Shown: piece after piece, positions 44,553-55,401 of the stretch
How positions within the stretch are numbered: position 1 is the first letter of the stretch
Layout of the letters: each line of letters opens with the position of its first letter
NCBI GenBank assembly: GCA_009830035.1
Contig: SZZY01000008.1
Coordinates: forward strand, 1-64,000
Source of the DNA: Pantoea sp. Eser
GTDB taxonomy: Bacteria; Pseudomonadota; Gammaproteobacteria; Enterobacterales; Enterobacteriaceae
Reading direction: 5' to 3'
DNA length: 64,000 nt
The notes under the pieces: model-generated
Seen by the model: only the letters and a program-made list of their open reading frames with translations
Database searches by the model: none
What the model was told of the DNA's origin: nothing
Position numbers and translations under genes: made by a program

Positions 44553-46553
44553 ATGTCCTCACGCAGAGAGTTGGCAAACGCGATTCGTGCACTGAGTATG
44601 GATGCAGTACAGAAAGCAAACTCAGGTCACCCGGGTGCGCCAATGGGCATGGCAGATATCGCTGAAGTCCTGTGGCGCGACTTCCTCAGGCACAATCCAA
44701 CCAATCCCGCCTGGCTCGATCGCGACCGGTTTATCCTCTCCAACGGTCACGGTTCAATGCTGCTTTACAGCCTGTTACACCTGACCGGTTATGACCTGCC
44801 AATTGAAGAGCTGAAAAATTTCCGTCAGCTGCACTCAAAGACTCCGGGTCACCCGGAGATCGGCTATACCCCTGGCGTTGAAACCACCACCGGCCCGCTG
44901 GGTCAGGGACTGGCGAATGCTGTCGGCTTAGCCATTGCTGAGCGCACGCTGGCGGCGCAGTTTAACCGCCCGGATCACGACATCGTTGACCACTTCACCT
45001 ATGTATTCATGGGTGATGGCTGTCTGATGGAAGGGATCTCGCATGAAGTCTGTTCGCTGGCCGGTACCCTCGGCCTCGGCAAACTGATCGGTTTCTATGA
45101 CCACAATGGTATTTCGATTGATGGTGAGACCGAAGGCTGGTTTACCGACGACACCCATAAACGCTTTGAATCCTATAACTGGCACGTGATTGGCGACATT
45201 GACGGACACGATCCGGACGCGGTCAGCCAGGCGATCAAAGAAGCGCAGAGCGTGACTGACAAACCGTCACTGATTATCTGCCGCACCATTATCGGTTTCG
45301 GTTCGCCGAACAAAGCCGGTAAAGAGGAGTCGCACGGCGCGGCGCTGGGTGAGGAAGAAGTGGCGCTGACGCGTAAACAGCTCGGCTGGAACTATCCGCC
45401 GTTTGAAATTCCGGCAGAGATTTACCAGCAGTGGGATGCCAAAGCCGCCGGTGCAGAACGCGAAAAGGCCTGGGATGCGAAATTTGCTGCCTATAAGCAG
45501 GCTCATCCTGAACTGGCGCTGGAATATGAGCGCCGGATGAATGGCGAAATGCCCTCTACCTGGGAAGCGGAAGCCACCAAATTCATTAACGATCTGCAGG
45601 CCAATCCACAGAAAATTGCCAGCCGTAAGGCGTCGCAAAATTCGCTGGAAGCCTACGGTAAATTACTGTCCGAGTTCCTCGGCGGATCGGCTGACCTGGC
45701 CCCGAGTAACCTCACCATCTGGTCAGGCTCGAAATCAATTAAAGACGATCCGGCTGGTAACTACATTCACTACGGCGTACGTGAATTCGGCATGACGGCG
45801 ATTGGTAACGGTATCGCTCACCATGGCGGCTTCGTGCCTTACACCGCGACCTTCCTGATGTTTGTTGAGTACGCCCGTAATGCGGTGCGTATGGCGGCAC
45901 TGATGAAGGCGCGGCAGATTCTGGTCTATACCCATGACTCGATTGGTCTGGGTGAAGATGGCCCGACGCACCAGCCGGTTGAACAGATCGCCAGCCTGCG
46001 CCTGACGCCGAACATGAGCGTCTGGCGTCCGTGCGATCAGGTTGAAACGGCGGTGGCGTGGAAAGCGGCGGTCGAGCGCCATCACGGCCCGACAGCGCTG
46101 ATTCTGTCACGTCAGAACCTGCTGCAACCGGAGCGCAGGCCAGAGCAGATTGAGAACATCAAGCGTGGCGGTTATGTGCTGAAAGATTGCGACGGTACGC
46201 CAGAAGTGATTCTGATCGCCACCGGTTCAGAGATTGAGATCACCCTCGGTGCCGCGGAGAAACTGACCACCGGCGGCCATGAAGTTCGGGTGGTCTCGCT
46301 GCCGTCTACTGACCTGTTTGATGCGCAGGATGCCGCTTACCGTGAATCGGTGCTGCCGTGCGGCGTGAAAGCGCGAGTGGCGGTTGAAGCCGGTATCGCT
46401 GATTACTGGTTCAAGTATGTCGGACTGGATGGTGCGATTGTCGGCATGACCACCTTCGGCGAATCAGCGCCGGCCGGTAAGTTGTTCCCTGAGTTTGGCT
46501 TCACGATTGAAAACATCGTCAGCCAAGCTGAAGCATTACTCAAGCCAGTTTAA
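44553..46553 (+). CDS. tktB: Transketolase 2
   Basis: 666 residues. The thiamine diphosphate site [38 protein letters not shown] is present from about residue 154; the pyrimidine domain has [16 protein letters not shown] and [18 protein letters not shown]; the C-terminal domain has [11 protein letters not shown]. With talA it forms the non-oxidative pentose phosphate branch. No other transketolase is in this window. Intact. Confidence 0.95.
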   Translation: MSSRRELANAIRALSMDAVQKANSGHPGAPMGMADIAEVLWRDFLRHNPTNPAWLDRDRFILSNGHGSMLLYSLLHLTGYDLPIEELKNFRQLHSKTPGHPEIGYTPGVETTTGPLGQGLANAVGLAIAERTLAAQFNRPDHDIVDHFTYVFMGDGCLMEGISHEVCSLAGTLGLGKLIGFYDHNGISIDGETEGWFTDDTHKRFESYNWHVIGDIDGHDPDAVSQAIKEAQSVTDKPSLIICRTIIGFGSPNKAGKEESHGAALGEEEVALTRKQLGWNYPPFEIPAEIYQQWDAKAAGAEREKAWDAKFAAYKQAHPELALEYERRMNGEMPSTWEAEATKFINDLQANPQKIASRKASQNSLEAYGKLLSEFLGGSADLAPSNLTIWSGSKSIKDDPAGNYIHYGVREFGMTAIGNGIAHHGGFVPYTATFLMFVEYARNAVRMAALMKARQILVYTHDSIGLGEDGPTHQPVEQIASLRLTPNMSVWRPCDQVETAVAWKAAVERHHGPTALILSRQNLLQPERRPEQIENIKRGGYVLKDCDGTPEVILIATGSEIEITLGAAEKLTTGGHEVRVVSLPSTDLFDAQDAAYRESVLPCGVKARVAVEAGIADYWFKYVGLDGAIVGMTTFGESAPAGKLFPEFGFTIENIVSQAEALLKPV

Positions 46554-46560
46554 TGCTTTT

Positions 46561-46593
46561 GCCCTTCCCGGCCGATCGGGAAGGGCCATTTTT
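46561..46593 (+). terminator. tktB terminator
   Basis: GCCCTTCCCG-GCCGAT-CGGGAAGGGC followed by CATTTTTG. Seven bases after the tktB stop. Confidence 0.9.
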
Positions 46594-46805
46594 GCTCATA
46601 GCCTGAAACAGAAAAAATCTGCTCTCCCCTCTTCACGCCTCGCGCAAACTGATTACTATAGACTTGTCCTATTTTACGCTGCCTGTCTGCTGGCCGCCCG
46701 CCTCTTCTTGTCTGTTGGAATGTTGCGGTTTGCTGTCGGCGACATCCTGAAATATTAAAGCAGCCATTTTCCGCCGATTTAACAGCGAAGCCCTCTCCGT
46801 TGAAC

Positions 46806-47969
46806 ATGCGCACACCTTATTTACTGGCCTTAATGGTTTATCTGCTTCCATTAAAAAGCATGGCGCAGATCGCGCCCGATCCGTTGCTGGCGTCACAGAT
46901 TGTCGATCGCTATGCGGAACATATCTTCTATGGCAGCGGCGCGACCGGCATGGCGCTGGTCGCCATTGATGGCAATCAGCGGGTGTTCGCCAGCTTTGGT
47001 GAAACCCGGCCAGGCAACAATGTGCGTCCGCAGAAGGATTCGCTGATTCGCATCGCCTCGCTCAGCAAGCTCATGACCAGCGAAGTGATGGTGAAACTGG
47101 CGGAACGCGGCCAGATCCGCCTCGACGATCCGCTCAGTAAATATGCGCCGCCGGGCGCACGGGTGCCAACCTACAACGGCCAGCCGATTCGGCTGATTAA
47201 CCTGTCGACCCATACCAGCGGTCTGCCGCGTGAGCAGCCCGGCGGTAAGCCGCATCGTCCGGTCTTTGTCTGGCCCACCCGCGCTGAGCGCTGGAACTGG
47301 CTCTCTGGTGCCGCGCTTAAATCTGCGCCAGGCAGCGATGCCGCCTACTCCAACCTGGGTTACGATCTGCTGGGCGATGCGTTGTCACGGGCAGCAGGTA
47401 CGCCTTATCCGGCGCTGTTTCAGCAGCTGATTACCCGGCCGCTCGGCATGAAAGACACCACGTTTACCCCGTCGCCAGAGCAGTGCGGCCGGCTAATGGT
47501 GGCCGAGAAAGGCGCCAGCCCCTGTAACAATACGCTGGCCGCGATTGGCAGCGGTGGCGTCTACTCCACGCCTGATGATATGGGCCGCTGGATGCAGCAG
47601 TTCCTGAATTCGTCGGTCAACCAGCGCACGCCGCAGATCGATCGGCTGCAGACGCTGATTTATCGCCGCGACCAGTTGCGCAAAGTTGAGGGAATGGATG
47701 TGCCCGGCAAAGCCGACGCGCTGGGGATGGGATGGGTTTATATTGCACCAAAATCCGGACGCCCCGGCATCATTCAGAAAACCGGCGGTGGCGGCGGTTT
47801 CATTACCTATATGGCGATGGTGCCGCAGCATAATGTGGGAGTCTTTGTGGTCGTCACCCGCTCACCGCTCACCCGCTTTACCCCGATGAGCTATGGCGTG
47901 AACAACATGCTGGCCGAACTGGTGGGCAACCAGCTGGGATCACCGATGATGGTGCAGGCGATTCGTTAA
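46806..47969 (+). CDS. ampH: AmpH, D-Ala-D-Ala carboxypeptidase/endopeptidase
   Basis: 387 residues from ATG 46806; an upstream TTG at 46800 is also possible. Signal peptide MRTPYLLALMVYLLPLKSMA. Class C beta-lactamase fold: the S-x-x-K motif is IASLSKLMTSE, Y-x-N is AAYSNLGYD, and the K-T-G-like box is IQKTGGGGGFITYM. It trims peptidoglycan peptides and helps recycling. HIFYGSGATGMALVAIDGNQRV and GETRPGNNVRPQ are typical. The stop overlaps the convergent DUF1176 remnant by four bases. Intact. Confidence 0.94.
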   Translation: MRTPYLLALMVYLLPLKSMAQIAPDPLLASQIVDRYAEHIFYGSGATGMALVAIDGNQRVFASFGETRPGNNVRPQKDSLIRIASLSKLMTSEVMVKLAERGQIRLDDPLSKYAPPGARVPTYNGQPIRLINLSTHTSGLPREQPGGKPHRPVFVWPTRAERWNWLSGAALKSAPGSDAAYSNLGYDLLGDALSRAAGTPYPALFQQLITRPLGMKDTTFTPSPEQCGRLMVAEKGASPCNNTLAAIGSGGVYSTPDDMGRWMQQFLNSSVNQRTPQIDRLQTLIYRRDQLRKVEGMDVPGKADALGMGWVYIAPKSGRPGIIQKTGGGGGFITYMAMVPQHNVGVFVVVTRSPLTRFTPMSYGVNNMLAELVGNQLGSPMMVQAIR

Positions 47970-48345
47970 CGCTGCTGCACCGCACTGGCGGACTGGCTTA
48001 CCCATAGGGTGGGCCAGTCATCGCTGCTGTGCCAGGCGTCGCAGGTCGATTCCTCCGCATACTCCGCCAAGACAAAACGCGTCCCGTCGAACTGCCAGCG
48101 TGTCGCTCTGCCGCAGTCACCTAATCCGCGCCCTTTGCCAAAGGTGTAGAGCTGACCGGTGGTCGCATCATAATCCGCATTAATCAGCTCAAGCTGGCGT
48201 TCGCTGGACCCTGGCGGCGTAAACGTCAGCGTCATGCCGCGCGCCACGTAAGGCTAACTGCGCGTCACTTCAAACGCCAGATAGATCACGCTGTAAGCCC
48301 CCATTTCGCAACTCACCAACAGCAGTGCTTTCTGGTCGGTCAGGG
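47966..48345 (-). pseudogene. DUF1176-family protein, C-terminal remnant with amber codon
   Basis: The readable part, QKALLLVSCEMGAYSVIYLAFEV, then TAG at 48254-48256, then YVARGMTLTFTPPGSS to DGTRFVLAEYAEESTCDAWH, resembles the C-terminal third of DUF1176 proteins (YNxxxxxY, RWxFDGxxF, CRGW-like end). The first two thirds are gone: upstream sequence is the start of narP. Function unknown; proteins of this family are secreted. Confidence 0.65.
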
Positions 48346-48435
48346 GTGCCGATCGAGCGCCAGCAGCTGACGAATCCCCCGGCGCATCAGCGGATGATAG
48401 TCAACAATCATCAGAGTTAATGTGGGCTGTTGCAT
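48346..48435 (-). pseudogene. narP: NarP response regulator, first 30 codons only
   Basis: ATG 48435 with AAAGGA upstream starts MQQPTLTLMIVDYHPLMRRGIRQLLALD, which matches NarP (MIVDDHPLMRRGVRQLLELD). The second acidic residue of the D-D pair is Tyr here. After RHP the sequence becomes the DUF1176 remnant. The receiver's phospho-Asp, and the whole LuxR-type DNA-binding domain, are lost. It lies just downstream of narQ on the same strand, so narQ-narP was an operon. Confidence 0.8.
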
Positions 48436-48593
48436 GTTCTTTTCCTTTCTCCGAACTGTTTCAGGCTGTTATGCATGAAGGATGTCACCTGCTGCTGACA
48501 CAGAATTCTGCGCCGCAGTGGCTCTGCTGTCGCCATTAGCCTGAAGCAGGCTGGCGATCGCTTATCAATAGTCTGTTAACCCACTCCGGCAGG

Positions 48594-50205
48594 CTATTCG
48601 AACTGACGCGCCGGACGCGGCGGAAAACGCAGTGCGACTTGGGTGCCGCGTGGCTGGGCGCTGATGCTCAGGTTGCCGTTTAAGCGCTGCGCACGCTCCG
48701 CCATAATGGTCAGTCCGTAGTGGCTTGGCGGTTCATCGGTGTTGCTGATACCCACGCCGTCATCGGTAATCGTCAGTAAGTGCTCACCTTGCTCGGTGTG
48801 CTGATAATCAATGGTGATGCGTTGCGCACTGGCGTGACGAATCCCATTCAGTAACGCTTCGCGCGCAATCTGTAAAACATGGACCTGCTGTGCTTCGAGA
48901 CTCTCTAAGCCCGGCTGATAGTTGAAGAGAATCTGCGCGCCGGTCTGCTCCTGCAGCTAGGCGATTATCGCCTGCATCGTCGCCACCAGATCCGCCTGTT
49001 CAATGGTAAGGCGAAAGGTGGTCAGCAGTTCACGTAACTGCCGATAGGCATCAGCCAGCGCCTGGTCAAAGTCGGCAATGATGCTGTGGGCGGCGTGGTC
49101 AGATTTATCGACGGTACGTCGCAGCAGCGTAAGCTGAATGCGTAAAAATGACAGCGACTGCGCCAGCGAATCATGCAGTTCGCGAGCGATGGTGGTGCGC
49201 TCTTCAATCAGCAGCATCTGCTGATGCTGTTTCTGGGTCTGTCAGATCCAGATGGCGCGTCCCAGCATCGCTGCCAGGCTGCGCATTAACTCATCCGCCG
49301 GCGCAGGATTGCGCGCCCGCCAGCGCAGTTCACCAATCTGCTTGTCGCCCTGCTGCAACGGCAGCCGTTGCCAGTCCGCTGCGGCATCGTATTCACCGGC
49401 GTGAAAATGAAACTGGTCGCTGTCGAGCTTAATCGCCGACAGTTTCTCGCGGGTCAGGACATTATTGAGCACCGCTTCAAACAGGGCTGGCGGTCAGAAT
49501 CTGCGAGCTGTCGTACAGCAGTGACAGCGTGTGGTTAGCCTGAGTAAGATCTTTGGTTTTGGCGCGCACCGTGCTTTCCAGCAGCTGATAGGGCGAATGC
49601 AGACGGGTCGCCATGCCGCTAAACGCCTGCGACAGCACCTTCATTCGTTCTGCTGCTCCACCCTGAGCGAGCGCACGACTTGTTGCCGGGTGAAGCGAAT
49701 TGTCAGCAGCGCCAGCGCCACAATCGCGATGACGCCGGCCAGGCTGCTGGCCGCCACCAGTTGCATTTTCAGTTCGGTATAGCGCTGGAGTCCCAGCACG
49801 AAACGGTCGATCTCGCCGACGTAAAGCGGTACCTGCTGCTGATAAGCCAGCGCTTCACCCTGTTCCAGCCGCTGCTGCAACCACGGCCAGCCCGCGCGTA
49901 ACCGCTGATAGAGCAGCTTGACCTCGCGCGGTACCCAGGGGCGATCCAGCTTTTGCAGCACCGGAGCGTCGAGCGTCTGCCGGAACAGCACCAGATGTTG
50001 AGCCAGCTGTTGTAGCTGACTGCTGGCATCCCAGGCCATACGGTAACTCTGCATCCGCAGCGATGCCAGCCAGATTGATCGCTTCGGCATCGCGCTGACT
50101 ACTGAAGAGGGTGACCAGCGCCAGACCGGTGGTCAGCAGTGATAGCAGGACGATGGCGCTTAACGCCTGCGCAATGCTGTGGGTAACGAAACGTTTAACA
50201 ATCAC
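48594..50205 (-). pseudogene. narQ: Nitrate/nitrite sensor kinase NarQ, at least five lesions
   Basis: The start GTG 50205 reads IVKRFVTHSIAQALSAIVLL. The P-box INLAGSLRMQSYRM, TM2 (LVAASSLAGVIAIVALALL), H-box ATIARELHDSLAQSLSFLRIQ and ATPase end HYGLTIMAERAQRL are recognisable. Lesions: one base gained near 50057 (GGCATCG), a frame break with loss of about 25 HAMP residues near 49645, one base gained near 49485, TGA at 49239-49241, and TAG at 48957-48959. Nitrate sensing through this pair is gone. Confidence 0.93.
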
Positions 50206-50457
50206 ATGAATAGCCCTGTGGAGAGTGCGGGATTATAAGAGAGCGGGGATGCAACGCAAAGTCCCAATCCCCTGTTTATTACACAGGCCGTTACACAATT
50301 TACATAAAATGACCGTAACTGACCGTTGTTAGGAGAGGATAGATAAAAAAGTCTAAAAAATAATCAGCTTTACGCCAGCCAGAGGCTGCCTCTCATTGCA
50401 GCGTTAATAATTCATCCAATCATTAAACCATTCACCGATCACATTTAGGAGCATCTG

Positions 50458-50730
50458 ATGAAAAGACTGAATGCAGTTCTGGCTGGTGCCCTGCTTGCTA
50501 CCGCCTCATTTTCAACTTTCGCCGCGCTACCGGTTGACCGTGACCAGGCGCAGAGTATGCAGAGCATCGGCAGCGTTTCCGTCTCCAGCGTCCGTGGCTC
50601 GCTGGACAATGCTAATCGCCAGCTGTCGCAAAAAGCGGAAGAGATGGGTGCCAGCCACTATCGCGTTATCTGCGTCGATAACCCAGGCGACTCCAGCCTG
50701 TGGACCGGCACCGCAGAGATCTACCGCTAA
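50458..50730 (+). CDS. DUF1471 (YdgH/BhsA/McbA-like) periplasmic protein
   Basis: 90 residues, AGGAG at good spacing. Signal peptide MKRLNAVLAGALLATASFSTFA, then a single DUF1471 domain: IGSVSVSSVRGSLDNANRQLSQKAEEMGASHYRVICVD and the end GTAEIYR. Members act in stress or biofilm responses in E. coli, but the specific role is unknown. Terminator follows. Intact. Confidence 0.9.
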   Translation: MKRLNAVLAGALLATASFSTFAALPVDRDQAQSMQSIGSVSVSSVRGSLDNANRQLSQKAEEMGASHYRVICVDNPGDSSLWTGTAEIYR

Positions 50731-50764
50731 ACCCACCCTCCCGATTTCCATCCCTGTAGCTTTT

Positions 50765-50791
50765 ACCGGCCCGTTTGCGGCCGGTTTTTTT
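50765..50791 (+). terminator. Terminator after DUF1471 gene
   Basis: ACCGGCC (50765-50771), loop CGTTTGC, GGCCGGT (50779-50785), then a T run. Classic intrinsic terminator. Confidence 0.93.
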
Positions 50792-51011
50792 GTTTTTGTG
50801 CATTACAACCGATTCTTACAAATCAACCCGTGCAGCTCCCCACTATATTTTGCTTCGTTCTTGCAGAACGGGTAGGATTCATCGCCGTTAATTCCCGCGC
50901 TGCTTTCGCTAACTCACAGGCAGACGCACAGAGGAAAATACCCCATTTCGCATGGCATCACGCAATCGTTTGGATGTGCTGCGAATGATGGTCAGGACAA
51001 ACAGGAAGGCT

Positions 51012-52508
51012 ATGAAATCAAATAAACAATCTGCGGCCGAGATGCGTGCTGCAAAAAGACGCTGGCTGAATTCGCACGACAGCGGCTACCAAAAGGCGAT
51101 GGGTAACCGTCACGTACAGATGATCGCCATCGGCGGCGCTATAGGCACCGGTCTGTTCCTCGGAGCCGGTGGCCGCCTGCAGGCCGCCGGACCGGCGCTG
51201 GCTATCATCTATCTGGTGTGCGGCATCTTCTCGTTCTTTATCCTGCGTGCCCTGGGCGAACTGGTATTACATCGCCCCAGCAGCGGCAGCTTCGTCTCCT
51301 ATGCCCGTGAATTCCTCGGTGAAAAAGCGTCATACGTCGCAGGCTGGATGTATTTCGTAAACTGGGCGATGACCGGTATCGTCGACATCACCGCCGTCGC
51401 GCTCTATATGCACTACTGGGGCGCGTTTGGCGATGTGCCGCAGTGGGTGTTCGCGCTTGGCGCGCTGGCCATCGTCGGCACCATGAACATGATTGGCGTG
51501 AAGTGGTTCGCCGAGATGGAGTTCTGGTTCGCGCTGGTCAAAGTGCTGGCGATTGTGCTGTTTCTGGTGGTGGGGGGGGTGTTCCTTGGCACCGGCAAAC
51601 CGCTGGATGGCAACAGTACCGGTTTCCATCTGATTAGCGACAACGGCGGCCTGTTCCCGCATGGCTTACTGCCGGCGCTGGTACTGATTCAGGGGGTGGT
51701 GTTTGCCTTCGCCTCGATTGAACTGGTCGGTACCGCAGCAGGCGAGTGTAAAGACCCGAAAACCATGCTGCCAAAAGCGATCAATAGTGTGATCTGGCGT
51801 ATCGGCCTGTTCTATGTCGGTTCAGTGGTGCTGCTGGTGATGCTGCTGCCGTGGAATGCCTATCAGGCCGGCCAGAGTCCGTTTGTTACCTTCTTCTCAA
51901 AGCTGGGCGTGCCTTACATTGGCAGCATCATGAATATCGTGGTGCTGAGCGCGGCGCTCTCCAGCCTGAACTCTGGCCTTTACTCGACCGGACGTATTCT
52001 GCGTTCAATGTCGATGGGCGGATCAGCACCGAAATTCATGTCAAAAATGAACGGTCAGCAGGTGCCTTATGCCGGTATTCTGGTCACCATCGGCGTCTAC
52101 GTGATTGGCGTGGTGCTTAACTACTATGTGCCTTCTCAGGTCTTCGAGATTGTCCTGAACGTTGCTTCGCTGGGGATTATCTCTTCCTGGGCGTTTATTG
52201 TGGTGTGCCAGCTGCGCCTGCGTAAGGCAATCAAGGAAGGCAAAGCGGATGACGTCAGCTTTAAGCTGCCAGGCGCGCCGTTTACCTCGTGGCTGACGCT
52301 GCTGTTCCTGTTCAGCGTGCTGGTGCTGATGGCGTTTGATTACCCGAACGGCACCTACACCATCGCCTCAATCCCGCTGATTGCGGTGATTCTGGTGCTG
52401 GGCTGGTTTGGGGTTCGTAAGCGCGTCAGCGCTATCGCCGAAACCGAGCACGATCACCATGAAGAAGAGCCGAAGCCAACCCGACTGGCTGATGAAAGCG
52501 CGCGCTAA
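51012..52508 (+). CDS. ansP: L-asparagine permease AnsP
   Basis: 498 residues from ATG 51012 with AGGAAGG upstream; a longer frame begins at 50952 without a ribosome site. APC-family transporter with twelve TM segments: IAIGGAIGTGLFLGAGGRL, RALGELVLHRPSSGSFVSYA, GWMYFVNWAMTGIVDITAVA, VFAFASIELVGTAAGECKDP. Matches E. coli AnsP almost throughout. Cytoplasmic tail Glu/His-rich (EHDHHEEEPKP). Intact. Confidence 0.92.
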   Translation: MKSNKQSAAEMRAAKRRWLNSHDSGYQKAMGNRHVQMIAIGGAIGTGLFLGAGGRLQAAGPALAIIYLVCGIFSFFILRALGELVLHRPSSGSFVSYAREFLGEKASYVAGWMYFVNWAMTGIVDITAVALYMHYWGAFGDVPQWVFALGALAIVGTMNMIGVKWFAEMEFWFALVKVLAIVLFLVVGGVFLGTGKPLDGNSTGFHLISDNGGLFPHGLLPALVLIQGVVFAFASIELVGTAAGECKDPKTMLPKAINSVIWRIGLFYVGSVVLLVMLLPWNAYQAGQSPFVTFFSKLGVPYIGSIMNIVVLSAALSSLNSGLYSTGRILRSMSMGGSAPKFMSKMNGQQVPYAGILVTIGVYVIGVVLNYYVPSQVFEIVLNVASLGIISSWAFIVVCQLRLRKAIKEGKADDVSFKLPGAPFTSWLTLLFLFSVLVLMAFDYPNGTYTIASIPLIAVILVLGWFGVRKRVSAIAETEHDHHEEEPKPTRLADESAR

Positions 52509-52528
52509 TCTCAGCGCGTTGTGAAGAA

Positions 52529-52553
52529 GCCAGCCTGCGGGCTGGCTTTTTTA
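52529..52553 (+). terminator. ansP terminator
   Basis: GCCAGCC-TGCG-GGCTGGC followed by six T. Twenty bases after the ansP stop. Confidence 0.93.
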
Positions 52554-52652
52554 TTGCCGCTTACCCGAGGCGGCGGCAGGCAAATTCAGATAGTTTTCCC
52601 GACGGCTTCATCCTATGATGGCAGACTCCCTTTATGCCGTAGCGGAGTGCGC

Positions 52653-52988
52653 ATGTCGTTTAAGATTAATGTCATCAAAGATAAGTTGCTGTCTGATAAC
52701 TGGTTTGTGCTACGCAACTTCACCTACGAAATCACCGACCGGCGTGACAAGGTGATTCGCCATAAACGCGAAGTCTACGACCGCGGGAACGGGGCGACTA
52801 TCCTGCTGTATAACCGCGAAAAGAACAGCGTGGTGCTGACGCGTCAGTTCCGTATCGTCACCTACGTCAACGGTAACCAAAGCGGCATGCTGATCGAAGC
52901 CTGCGCTGGCTTACTCGACGACGATTCCCCAGAAGATTGCATTCGCAAAGAGGTGATTGAAGAGACCGGTTACGCGGTGGGCAAGGTG
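52653..52988 (+). pseudogene. nudK: NudK (GDP-mannose pyrophosphatase), 5' half fused to acrD
   Basis: ATG 52653 gives [22 protein letters not shown], then [25 protein letters not shown] and a Nudix box that begins [30 protein letters not shown]. The box itself is complete to [10 protein letters not shown], but at about 52988 the sequence changes in frame into acrD ([14 protein letters not shown]). NudK's last 80 residues, which complete the fold and dimer, are missing. Confidence 0.9.
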
Positions 52989-55329
52989 GAAAACCAGCTG
53001 CAATCCGCGCTGCGAAAATTACCCCAAGCGGTGCAGTCGCAGGGCGTGACGGTCAATAAAACCGGTGACAGCAACATTCTGATGGTGGCGTTTGTCTCAA
53101 CCGACGGCAGCATGGATAAGCAGGATATTGCAGATTATGTCGCCAGTAATATCCAGGACCCGCTGAGCCGCATTGATGGCGTCGGCCAGGTCGGCGGCCT
53201 GCCATCGGTAGAGAAGCAAGTGCTTAACGCCACGGTGAATGCCCAGTCGATGCTACAGACGCCAGAGCAGTCCGGGCGATTACCCTCAAGAACAATCCTG
53301 ATGGCTCGGTAGTGACGCTGGGTGATGTCGCCAGCGTAGCGCTGGGCGCAGAAAAATATGACTACCTCAGCCGCTATAACGGCCAGCCCGCTTCCGATCT
53401 TGGGGTCAAACTGGCCTCGGGCGCTAATGAGATGAATACCGACAAGCTGGTGCGGGCGCGGATTGAGGAGTTATCCCACTATTTCCCGCACGGGCTGGAA
53501 GCCAAAATCGCCTATGAAACCTCGCCATTTGTCAAAGCGTCGATTACCGATGTGGTGAAGACGCTGCTGAAAGCGATTGTGCTGGTGTTTGGCGTGATGT
53601 ACCTGTTTATGCAGAACTTCCGCGCCACGCTGATCCCCACTATCGCCGTCCCGGTGGTGCTGTTTTGCCCCTTGAGCGTGCTCTACGCCTGCGGTTTCAG
53701 CATCAATACCCTGACGATGTTCGCCATGGTGCTGGCGATCGGCCTGCTGGTGGATGACGCCATCGTGGTGGTGGAAAACGTTGAACGCCTGATGAGCGAA
53801 GAGGGATTGTCGCCGCGTGCCGCGACACACAAATCGATGGGACAGATTCAGGGCGCGCTGGTTGGTATTGCGCTGGTGCTCTCGGCCGTCTTCGTGCCGA
53901 TGGCCTTTTTTGGCGGCACGGTCGGGGCCATTTACCGTCAGTTCTCGATCATCATTGTGTCGGCGATGGTGCTGTCGGTGCTGGTGGCGATGATTCTGAC
54001 CCCGGCGCTGGGCGAGTCGCACGGTCGTGGCGGCTTCTTCGGCTGGTTCAATCGTCACTTCAATAAAAAGGCGGACCGCTACCAGCACGGCGTGGCGGGC
54101 ATTCTACGTAAGGGCGGCCGCTGGCTGCTGCTCTATCTTGCGCTTATCGCGCTGATGGCATTCCTGTTTCTGTTTCTGCCGACCTCGTTCCTGCCGCTGG
54201 AAAATCGCGGCGTGTTTCTGACCCAGGTTCAGCTTCCGGCGGGATCTACCTTAGAGCAGACCGCCGCCGTGGTGGCAAAAGTCGAAAATTACTATCTGAC
54301 CGAAGAGCAGGCCAATGTGCTGTCGGTGTTCTCGACCATCGGCGCAGGACTTGGCGGTAATGGCCAGAACGTGGCGCGGCTGTTTGTCCGACTGAAAAAC
54401 TGGGAAGATCGTCCCGGCGCCGATCGCACCTCGTTCGCGATTATCGATCGCGCCACTAAGGCATTTCAGAAAATCAAAGAAGGCCGGGTGATTGCCAGCA
54501 GTCCGCCGGCCATTACCGGCATGGGCAGCTCGTCGGGCTTTGACCTGCAGCTGCAAGATCACGCCGGGCTCGGCCATACACAGTTAATGGCGATGCGCGA
54601 TAAGCTACTGGAGATGGCCGCCAGTGATAAATCGTTATCGCGGGTGCGGCACAACGGCCTCGACGATAGCCCGCAGCTGCAGATCGATGTCGATGAGCGT
54701 AAAGCGCAGGCGCTGGGCGTTTCGCTCGATACCATCAACGACACCCTGACCACCGCCTGGGGCTCAAGCTATATGAATGACTTCCCCGATCGTGGCCGGG
54801 TGAAAAAAGTCTACGTCCAGGCGGCAACCGAATTCCGCATGCTGCCGGGCGATATTAATAAGTGGTACGTGCGCAACAGCAGCGGCGGCATGGTGCCCTT
54901 CTCCGCCTTCGCCACCAGCCGCTGGGAGACCGGGTCCCCCCGGCTGGAGCGCTACAACGGTACTCCTCGCTGGAGATTGTTGGTGAAGCCGCCAATGGCG
55001 TCAGCAGCGGCACCGCGATGGATGAGATGGAAAAGCTGGTCAACGCCTTACCGCTGGGCGTCGGCTTCCAGTGGAGCGGCGCCTCGTACCAGGAGCGGCC
55101 GTCCGGCTCGCAGGCTCCGGCCCTGTACGCAATCTCGCTGCTGGTGGTGTTCCTCTGCCTCGCCGCGCTGTATGAGAGCTGGTCGATTCCGTTCTCGGTG
55201 ATGCTGGTGGTACCACTCGGCGTAGTTGGCGCGCTGATCGCCACCTGGCTGCTGGCAATCTTCTTCGTGCCGCTGTTCTTTGTGCTGGTACGCCGTCGCT
55301 TCCCTCTGAAAGAGAAGCCGCACGATTAA
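52989..55329 (+). pseudogene. acrD: AcrD RND efflux pump, 5' truncated with several deletions
   Basis: Starts within AcrD at about residue 107 ([19 protein letters not shown]) as a continuation of the nudK frame. Lesions: about 50 residues lost at 53185 (DGVG joined to [11 protein letters not shown]), one T lost near 53271, a small loss at 54009 (LTPALGES), one T lost near 54960 (ERYNG, then [12 protein letters not shown] in the next frame), and about 105 residues lost near 55241 ([20 protein letters not shown]). Helix-4 motif [16 protein letters not shown] remains. AcrD exports aminoglycosides and detergents with AcrA/TolC. Dead. Confidence 0.95.
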
Positions 55330-55357
55330 GCCGGCCGGCTCAAACGGGAACCGCACC

Positions 55358-55401
55358 AGAAATAAAAAGCGGCCACTGATGTCAGTGACCGCCTTATTTC
55401 T
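55358..55401. terminator. Long bidirectional hairpin after acrD
   Basis: AGAAATAA ... TTATTTCT outer arms enclose GCGG-(c)-CACTGA-tg-TCAGTG-(a)-CCGC. The A/T arms supply U-rich tails on both strands. Its right edge overlaps the stop of the ypfM-like gene on the minus strand. Confidence 0.8.

Noticed and set aside
52521..53312. A new fused Nudix-transporter protein family
   Set aside because: Each half matches a known gene (nudK, acrD) truncated at the junction, and the rest of acrD is broken; a deletion product is far likelier than an evolved fusion.
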